Shown here: piece after piece, positions 55,518 to 64,000 of the stretch | Layout: each line of letters begins with the position of its first letter | How positions within the stretch are numbered: the stretch's first letter is position 1 | Assembly: GCA_023053575.1 (NCBI GenBank) | Contig: JAKZAP010000144.1 | Span: 35,666-99,665, forward strand | Length of the DNA: 64,000 nt | Source of the DNA: Branchinecta lynchi | Lineage: Eukaryota > Arthropoda > Branchiopoda > Anostraca > Branchinectidae | Direction: 5' to 3' | Position numbers and translations under genes: made by a program | Notes under the pieces: model-generated | Database searches by the model: none | What the model was told of the DNA's origin: nothing | Seen by the model: only the letters and a program-made list of their open reading frames with translations

Positions 55518-57918
55518 GGTCAGTCAAGGCAGACAGACAGTCAGTCAAGACAGACAGACAGTCAGTCAAGACAGACAGACAGTCAGTCAAGACAGATAGA
55601 CAGTAAGTCAAGACAGACAGAGAGTCATTCAAGACCGACAGACATACAGTCAGGTCGACAGACAGGCATACAGTCAGTCGAGACAGACAGACAGACAGTC
55701 AGTCACGACAGACAGACACACATTCAGTCAGTCCAGACAGACAGACGGACAGATAGTCAGTCAAGACCGACAGACAATCAGTCAGGACAGACAGACAGAC
55801 ATACAGTCAGTCAAGACAAACAGACAGACAGACAGACAGACAGTCAGTCAGACACACAGACAGTCAGTCAGACACACAGAAAGTCAGTCAGACACACAGA
55901 CATAAAGTCAGTCAGTCAAGGCAGACAGAAAGACAGACACATAGTCAGTCAGACAGACAGACAGTCAGTCAAGACAGATTGACACTCAGTCAGTCAGTCC
56001 AGACAGACAGACATACAGTCAGTCAAGACAGACAGACGGACAGACAGTCAGTCAGACAGACAGACAGTCAGACAGACACACAGACAGACACACAGACATA
56101 AAGTCAGTCAGTCAAGGTAGACAGAAAGACAGACACATAGTCAGTCAGACAGACAGACAATCAGTCAGACACACAGACAGAAAGTCAGTCAGTCAAGACA
56201 GACAGACAGACAGTCAAGACAGACAGACAGAGAGTCAAGACAGACAGACATTCAGTCAAGACAGACAGACAGTCAGTCATGACAGACAGAAAGTCAGTCA
56301 AGACAGAGAGAAAGTCACACAAGACAGACCGACAGACAGTCAGTCGAGACAAACAGACAGACAGACAGACAGACACACAGACAGACATACAGTCACCCAG
56401 TCAAGACAGACAGACGGACAGACAGACAGACGGACAGACAGTCAGTCAAGACAGACAGACAGTCAGTCAAGACAGACAGACAGTCAGTCAAGACAGACAG
56501 ACAGTCAGTCAAGAGAGATCGACAGTAAGTCAAGACAGACAGAGAGTCATTCAAGACCGAGAGACATACAGTCAGGACGACAGACAGGCATACAGTCAGT
56601 CGAGACAGACAGACAGACAGTCAGTCAAGACAGACAGACACACATTCAGTCAGTCCAGACAGACAGACGGACAGATAGTCAGTCAAGACCGACAGACAAT
56701 CAGTCAGGACAGACAGACAGACATACAGTCAGTCAAGACAAACAGACAGACAGTCAGTCAGACACACAGACAGTCAGTCAGACACACAGAAAGTCAGTCA
56801 GACACACAGACATAAAGTCAGTCAGTCAAGGCAGACAGAAAGACAGACACATAGTCAGTACGATAGACAGACAGTCAGTCAAGACAGATTGACACACAGT
56901 CAGTCAGTCCAGACAGACAGACATACAGTCAGTCAAGACAGACAGACGGACAGACAGTCAGTCAGACAGACAGACAGTCAGACAGACACACAGACAGTCA
57001 GTCAGACACACAGACATAAAGTCAGTCAGTCAAGGCAGACAGAAAGACAGACACATAGTCAGTCAGACAGACAGACAGTCAGTCAGACACACAGACAGAA
57101 AGTCAGTCATTCAAGACAGACAGACAGATAGTCAAGAAAGACAGACATTCAGTCAAGACAGACAGACAGTCAGTCAAGACAGACAGAAAGTCAGTCAAGG
57201 CAGACCGACAGACAGTCAGTCGAGACAAACAGACAGACAGACACACAGACATACATACAGTCACTCAGTCAAGACAGACAGACAGACAGACAGTCAGTCA
57301 AGACAGACAGACAGTCAGTCAAGACAGACAGACAGTCAGTCAAGACAGACAGACAGTCAGTCAAGACAGATAGAAAGTCAGTCAAGACAGATAGACAGAG
57401 AGTCAAGACAGACAGACATTCAGTCAAGACAGACAGACAGTCAGTCATGACAGACAGAAAGTCAGTCAAGACAGAGAGAAAGTCACACAAGACAGACCGA
57501 CAGACAGTCAGTCGAGACAAACAGACAGACAGACAGACAGACACACAGACAGACATACAGTCACTCAGTCAAGACAGACAGACGGACAGACAGACAGACG
57601 GACAGACAGTCAGTCAAGACAGACAGACAGTCAGTCAAGACAGACAGACAGTCAGTCAAGACAGATCGACAGTAAGTCAAGACAGACAGAGAGTCAGTCA
57701 AGACCGAGAGACATTCAGTCAGGACGACAGACAGGCATACAGTCAGTCGAGACAGACAGACAGGCAGTCAGTCGAGACAGACAGACAGACAGTCCGTCAA
57801 GACAGACCATCAGTCTGTTAAGACAGACAGACACAAATTCAGTCAGTCCAGACAGACAGACACACAGACAGTCAGTCAGACACACAGACATAAAGTCAGT
57901 CAGTCAAGGCAGACAGAA
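55518..57918 (+). repeat. 21-bp satellite upstream of cassette F, internally duplicated
   Basis: About 1 kb longer than the tract upstream of E. The landmark CAGATTGACAC occurs near 55976 and again near 56886, an offset of about 910 bp, and the GACAGAGAGAAAGTCACAC phrase occurs near 56303 and 57471. The extra length is therefore internal duplication. Confidence 0.9.
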
Positions 57919-59005
57919 TCCTTTTCATGAGGCGGTCACTACATGTTTAGCGTCCAAATTTTATTTCGATTCCTTGCAATGGCCGCTGTATGATTTCGAC
58001 CTTTTTCCCATTTTGTTTTCATGTGACCCAATGACCTCATCACCTGCAGTGATGGCAACATGATTACGAACTTTGTCGAATTTCCTTTTTAGGAGGCGGT
58101 CACTACATGATTAGCGTCCCCATTTGATTTCGTTTTCTTGCAGCGGCCACTGCATGATCAGCGACCCCATTTTATTTCGATTCCTTGCAATGGCCGCTGC
58201 ATGATTACGACCTTTTTCCAATTTTGTTTTCATGTGACCCGATGACCTCATCAGCGATTTCATTTGATTTTGTTTCCATGCAGTGGCCGCGGCATGATCA
58301 GCGACAACATTTGATTTTGTTTTCATGCAGCGGCCATTGCAAGATCAGCAACCCCATTTGATTTCGTTTCCATGCAGTGGCCGCTGCATGATCAGCGACC
58401 CCATTTGATTTCGTTTTCATGCAGCTGCCACTGCAACATCAGCGACCCCATCTGAGTTCGTCTCCATGCAGTGACGGCTGCATGATTACAACCTTTGCCC
58501 AATTTCCTTTTCATGCAGCGGCCACTGCATGGTCAGCGACCCCATTTCATTTCATTTTCATGCAGAGGCCACTGCATGATCAGCAACACCAACACCAAAA
58601 CCCCATCAGCGACTTCATTTGATTTTGTTTCCATGCAGTGGCCGCTGCATGATCAGCTACCCAATTTGATTTCGTTTTCATGCAGCGGCCACTGCATGAT
58701 CAGCGACCACATTTGATTTCGTTCCCATGCAGTGACCGCTGCGTGATCAGCGACCCGAAATGATTTCGTTTTCATGCAGTGACGGCTACATGATTACGAA
58801 ATTTGTCGGATTTCCTTTACATGATTACACAATTTGTTGAATTTCCTTTTCATGCAGCTGACAGTGCAAGATCAGCGACCCCATCTGTGTTCGTTTCCTT
58901 GCAGTGACGGCTGAATGATTACAACCTTTGTCCAATTTCCTTTTCATGCAGCAGCCACTGCATGGTCAGCGACCCCATTTCATCTCGTTTTCATGCAGCG
59001 GCCAC
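57919..59005 (-). repeat. 47-bp satellite between F and remnant G
   Basis: Shortened mirror of the unit array. The AACACCAACACCAAAACCCC junction near 58590 joins two parts that lie far apart in other units, and the 24-bp minisatellite spacer is missing here. Confidence 0.88.
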
Positions 59006-59187
59006 TGCATGGTCAGTAGTATAAGATCGCCGCTCCCACTCCACCCTCCCCCCAATTTCAAAACCCCATTTTAACATCAATTTCTTAAATTTTAACATCC
59101 TTTTTACCAAATTATCCCCCTTTTTAAGAACATTTTTATTTTCTTACTTCTAAAATAAAGGATACAAGAAATGAGAATATTACCCTT
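59006..59187 (-). pseudogene. Remnant G: 3' flank of a seventh cassette without its genes
   Basis: Matches 46711-46892 (GGTCAGTAGTATAAGATCGC through ATTACCCTTTAC), the AT-rich 3' flank of cassette E. The match stops where the 102-aa gene would follow; none of the four frames is present. The sequence then jumps to 47-bp satellite equivalent to that starting at about 45030. Confidence 0.8.
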
Positions 59188-59207
59188 TACAAATTTCAGG
59201 GTAATAT
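59177..59207. other. Breakpoint with 9-bp inverted repeat
   Basis: ATATTACCC (59177-59185) is followed after 13 bp by GGGTAATAT (59199-59207). The second arm is not expected in the satellite that follows, so it looks like a templated insertion made when the break was joined. Confidence 0.6.
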
Positions 59208-61098
59208 CCTTTGTCAAATTTCCTTTTCATGCAGCAGCCACTACATGATCAGCGAGTCGCTGATCATGTGTCGCTGAGCATGATCAGCGATCCCATTTTA
59301 TTTTGATCCCATGCAATGGCCGCTGCATGATTACGACCTTTTTCCAATTTTGTTTTCATGCGACCCCATGACCCCATCAGCGACTTCATTTGATTTTGTT
59401 TCCATGCAGTGGCCGCTGCATGATCAGTGACCCCATTTGATTTTGTTTTCATGCAATCATTGCATGACCCATTGATTCCATGCAGCGGTGGCTCCATGAT
59501 TACGACCTTTGTCAATTTCGCTTTCATGCAGCTGACACTGCAAGATAAGCGTCGCCATCTGAGTTCGTTTCCCTGCAGTGATGGCTACATGATTACGAAC
59601 TTTGTCGAATTTCCTTTTCAGGAGGCGGTCACTACATGATTAGCGTCCCCATTTGATTTCATTTTCTTGCAGCGGCTACTGCATGATCAGCGACCCCATT
59701 TTATTTCGATTCCATGCAATGGCCACTGCATGATTACGACCTTTTTCCAATTTTGTTTTCATGTGACCCCATGACCTCATCAGCGATTTCATTTGATTTT
59801 GTTTCCATGCAGTGGCCGCTGCATGATCAGCGACCCCATTTGATTTTGTTTTCATGCAGCGGCCATTGCATAATCAGCAACCCCATTTGATTTCGTTTCC
59901 ATGCAGTGGCCTCTGAGTTCGTCTCCATGCAGTGACGGCTGCATGATTACAACCTTTGTCCAATTTCCTTTTCATGTCGAGGCCACTGCATGGTCAGCGA
60001 CCCAATTTGATTTCGTTTTCATGCAGCGGCCACTGCATGATCAGCCACTTCATTTGAGTATGTTTTCATGCAGCGGCCACTACATGATCAGCGACCCCAT
60101 TTGAGTTCGTTTTCATGCAGCGGGCACTGCAAGATCAGCGACCCCATCTGAGTTCGTCTCCATGCAGTGACGGCTGCATGATTACGACCTTTGTCCAATT
60201 ACGTTTTCATGCAGCGGCCACAGGATAATCAGCGACCCAATTTGATTTCGTTTTCATGCAGCGGCCACTGCATGATCAGCCACTTCATTTGAGTATGTTT
60301 TCATGCAGCGGCCACTACATGATCAGCGACCCCATTTGAGTTCGTTTTCATGCAGCGGGCACTGCAAGATCAGCGACCCCATCTTAGTTCGTTTCCATGC
60401 AGTGGCGGCTGCATGATTACGACCTTTGTCCAATTACGTTTTCATGCAGCGGCCACAGGATAATCAGCGACCCCATTTGAGTTCGTTTTCATGCAGTGGC
60501 CGCTGCATGATCAGCGACCCAATTTGATTTCGTTTTCATCCAGCGGCCACTGCATGATCAGCGACCACATTTGATTTCGTTTCCATGCAGTGACCGCTGC
60601 GTGATCAGCGACCACATTTGATTTCGTTTCCATGCAGTGACCGCTGCGTGATCAGGGACCCAATTTGATTCTGTTTTCATGCAGATGCCACTGCAAGATC
60701 AGCGACCCCATCTGAGTTCGTTTCCATGCAGTGAGGGCTACATGATTACACAATTTGTTGAATTTCCTTTTCATGCAGCTGACAGTGCAAGATCAGCGAC
60801 CCCATCTGTGTTCGTTTCCTTGCAGTGACGGCTGAATGATTACAACCTTTGTCCAATTTCCTTTTCATGCAGCAGCCACTGCATGGTCAGCGACCCCATT
60901 TCATCTCGTTTTCATGCAGCGGCCACTGCATGGTCAGCGACCCCATTTCATCTCGTTTTCATGCAGCGGCCACTGCATGATCAGTGACCCCATGTGAGTT
61001 CGTTTAAATGCAGCGGCCAGTTCAAGATCAGCGACCCCATCTGAGTTCGTGTTATGAAGTGGCGGATGCATGATTACGACCATTGTCCAATTTCGTTT
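59208..61098 (-). repeat. 47-bp satellite array, right end
   Basis: The first part repeats 45030-46000 with small deletions (for example ATGACCCATTGATTCC near 59466). A block around 59985-60180 recurs near 60230-60410. It changes to 21-bp satellite at TTTCGTTTCAGTCAGACAG. Confidence 0.9.
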
Positions 61099-64000
61099 CA
61101 GTCAGACAGTCAGTCAGACAGACAGACAGACAGACAGACAGACAGTCAGTCAGTCAGTCAGTCAAGGCAGACAGACAGACAGTCAGTCAAGAAAGACAGA
61201 TAGTCAAGACAGACAAACAGTCAGTCAAGACAGACAAACAGTCAGTCAAGACAGACAAACAGTCAGTCAAGTCAAACAGTCAGTCAGGACAGCCAGACAG
61301 TCAGTCAGACAGTCAGTCAGACAGTCAGTCAGACAGACAGACAGTCAGTCAGACAGACAGACAGAAAGTCAGACAAACAGAGAGTCAGTCAAGAGAGACA
61401 GACAGTCAGTCAAGACAGACCAAGGCAGTCAGTCGAGACAAACAGACAGATAGACAGACAGACAGACATATAGTCACTCAGTCAAGACAGAGAGATGGAC
61501 AGTCAGTCAAGACAGACCATCAGTCAGTTAAGACAGACAGACAGTCAGTCAAGACTGACAGACAGTCAGTCAGGACAGACAGACAGACAGACAGTCAGTC
61601 AAGACAGACAGACAGACAGACAGACAGTCAGTCAAGACAGACAGACAGTCAGTCAAGACAGACAGACAGTCAGTCAAGACAGACAGACAGACAGACAGTC
61701 AGTCAAGACAGACAGACAGTCAGTCAATACAGACAGACAGTCAGTCAAGACAGTACAGACAGTCAGTCAGTCAGTCAAGGCAGACAGACAGACAGTCAGT
61801 CAAGACACACAGACAGTCAGTCAAGACAGACAGACATTCAGTCAAGACAGACAGACAGTCAGTCAAGACAGACAGACAGTCAGTCAAGACAGACAGACAG
61901 TCAAGACAGACAAACAGTCAGTCAAGACAGACAAACAGTCTGTCATGACAGACAGACAAACAGTCAGTCAAGTCAAACAGTCAGTCAGGCCAGCCAGACA
62001 GTCAGTCAGACAGTCAGTCAGACAGACAGACAGTCAGTCAGACAAACAGACAGAAAGTCAGACAAACAGAGAGTCAGTCAAGAGAGACAGACAGTCAGTC
62101 AAGACAGAAGTCAGTCAAGACAGACCAAGGCAGTCAGTCGAGACAAACAGACAGATAGACAGACAGACAGACATATAGTCACTCAGTCAAGACAGAGAGA
62201 TGGACAGACAGTCAGTAAAGACAGACAGACAGTCAGTCAAGACAGACAGACAGTCAGTCAAGACAGACACAGACAGTCAGTCAAGACAGACAGACAGTCA
62301 GTCAAGACAAACAGACAGTCAGTCAAGACAGAAAGACAGTCAGTCAAGACAGACAGACAGTCAGTCAAGACAGACAGGACAGTCAGTCAAGACAGACAGA
62401 CATTCAGTCAGGACAGACAGACAGGCATACAGTCAGTCGAGACAGACAGACAGACAGTCGGTCAAGACAGACCATCAGTCAGTTAAGACAGACAGACAGT
62501 CAGTCAAGACAGACAGACAGTCAGGTCAAGACAGACAGACAGTCAGTCAAGACAGACAGACATTCAGTCAAGACAGACAGACATTCAGTGAAGACAGACA
62601 GACAGTCAGTCAAGACAGACAGACAGTCAGTCAAGAGCAGCCAGACAGTCAGTCAGACAGTCAGTCAGACAGACAGACAGTCAGTCAGACAGACAGACAG
62701 AAAGTCAGACAAACAGAGAGTCAGTCAAGAGAGACAGACAGTCAGTCAAGACAGACCAAGGCAGTCAGTCGAGACAAACAGACAGATAGACAGACAGACA
62801 GACATATAGTCACTCAGTCAAGACAGAGAGATGGACAGTCAGTCAAGACAGACCATCAGTCAGTTAAGACAGACAGACAGTCAGTCAGGACAGACAGCAC
62901 AGACAGACAGTCAGTCAAGACAGACAGACAGACAGTCAGTCAAGACAGACAGACAGTCAGTCAAGACAGACAGACAGTCGGTCAAGACAGACAGACAGTC
63001 AGTCAAGACAGACAGACAGTCAGTCAAGACAGGACAGACATTCAGTCAGGACAGACAGACAGGCATACAGTCAGTCGAGACAGACAGACAGACAGTCAGT
63101 CAAGACAGACCATCAGTCAGTTAAGACAGACAGACAGTCAGTCAAGACAGACAGACAGTCAGTCAAGACAGACAGTCAGTCAAGACAGACAGACAGTCAA
63201 GACAGACAAACAGTCAGTCAAGTCAAACAGTCAGTCAGGACAGCCAGACAGTCAGTCAGACAGTCAGACAGTCAGTAAGACAGACAGACAGAAAGTCAGA
63301 CAAACAGAGAGTCAGTCAAGGAGAGACAGACAGTCAGTCAAGACAGACAGGACATTCAGTCAGGACAGACAGACAGTCAGTCAAGACAGACAGACAGTTA
63401 GTCAAGACCAACAGACATTCAGTCAGGACAAACAGACAGACAGACAGACAGTCAGTCAAGACAGACAGACAGACAGTCAGTCAAGACAGACAGACAGACA
63501 GCCAGTCAAGACAGACCATCAGTCAGTTAAGACAGACAGACAGACAGTCAGTCAAGACAGACAGACAGACAGTCAGTCAAGACAGACCATCAGTCAGTTA
63601 AGACAGACAGACAGACAGTCAGTCAAGACAGACAGACAGACAGTCAGTCAAGACAAGACAGTCAATCAAAAAGCAATTACAATCAATCCTGTAATTGCTT
63701 GGTTTACTGCAGGGGCTGGAACAGTCAGGTTGACCAATAATGATAATTATATTGATAAGACAGAGAGATGGACAGACAGTCAGTAAAGACAGACAGACAG
63801 TCAGTCAAGACAGACAGGACAGTCAGTCAAGACAGACACAGACAGTCAGTCAAGACAGACAGACAGTCAGTCAAGACAGACAGACAGTCAGTCAAGACAG
63901 ACAGACATTCAGTCAGGACAGACAGTCAGGCGATACAGTCAGTCGAGACAGACAGACAGACAGTCAGTCAAGACAGACCATCAGTCAGTTAAGACAGACA
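61099..64000 (+). repeat. 21-bp satellite array, right edge of window
   Basis: Longest tract of the family, continuing past the window. It has its own higher-order pattern: the phrase CAAGGCAGTCAGTCGAGAC recurs near 61431, 62126 and 62757. Open frames of 467 (61083-62486) and 528 (62200-63786) residues are SVKTDRQ-type satellite translation and are not proposed as genes. Confidence 0.94.
63681..63751 (+). pseudogene. 71-bp fragment of the capsid frame inside 21-bp satellite
   Basis: Identical over 71 bp to codons of about 145-169 of the capsid first half (AATCAATCCTGTAATTGCTT ... GATAATTATA). It is flanked by short non-satellite joins (AAAAAGCAATTAC on the left, TTGATAAGAC on the right) and then satellite. 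It is on the + strand, opposite to the nearest copies E and F. A tiny, perfectly conserved scrap like this implies a recent patch insertion. Confidence 0.85.

Noticed and set aside
15000..61000. Many 60-113 residue frames with MQRPLHDQ or MKTKSN..ADHAAATAWK motifs
   Set aside because: Translation of 47-bp satellite units in either strand; they recur wherever that satellite does and have no independent conservation.
61083..63786. 467- and 528-residue open frames rich in SVKTDRQ repeats
   Set aside because: The 21-bp satellite is seven stop-free codons, so it is open by arithmetic. There is no start context or unique domain, and the viral scrap at 63681 lies inside the longer frame by chance.

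Overview
The window reads as repeat-rich DNA of an arthropod-like eukaryote, probably subtelomeric or heterochromatic. The best clue is a perfect 111-bp (TTAGG)n array at 14346-14456, the telomere repeat of most insects and many other arthropods. There are no bacterial-type operons or ribosome-binding sites. Nearly everything is satellite DNA, and most long open frames are satellites whose unit lacks stop codons.

Layout. 1-14345 is one 17-bp satellite that switches strand near 10743 and abuts the TTAGG array. 14471-21144 mixes a 47-bp satellite (near-palindromic core), a 21-bp GACA/GTCA satellite, a non-LTR retrotransposon tail (16407-16865), a MADF-domain gene fragment with a promoter-like upstream (18542-18990), a 314-bp MITE-like element (19996-20309) and diverged dispersed repeats. 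21145-61000 holds an amplified unit of about 7.1-7.6 kb. Each full unit has a 2.3-kb AT-rich, intronless cassette of four open frames, then 47-bp satellite, a 24-bp minisatellite spacer and 21-bp satellite. Copies A (5'-truncated), B, C and D lie on the + strand. E, F and a frame-less remnant G lie on the - strand, so D and E form a large inverted repeat. 61099-64000 is 21-bp satellite carrying a 71-bp scrap of the capsid frame.

The cassette looks like the virion module of an endogenised Polinton-like or adintovirus-like DNA virus. It encodes a small basic protein (118 aa), a protein resembling double-jelly-roll major capsid proteins, and a 102-aa possible OB-fold protein. The capsid frame is divided by one in-frame TAA, present in all six gene-bearing copies, between its two jelly-roll halves. 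Three of the four frames begin with an (A/T)ATAAATG motif at the start codon; the second capsid half does not, which suggests it is a continuation of the first. No polymerase, integrase, packaging ATPase or protease is visible.

Family assignments rest on remembered sequence patterns and on motifs visible here; no database search was run. The near identity of the copies implies recent amplification.
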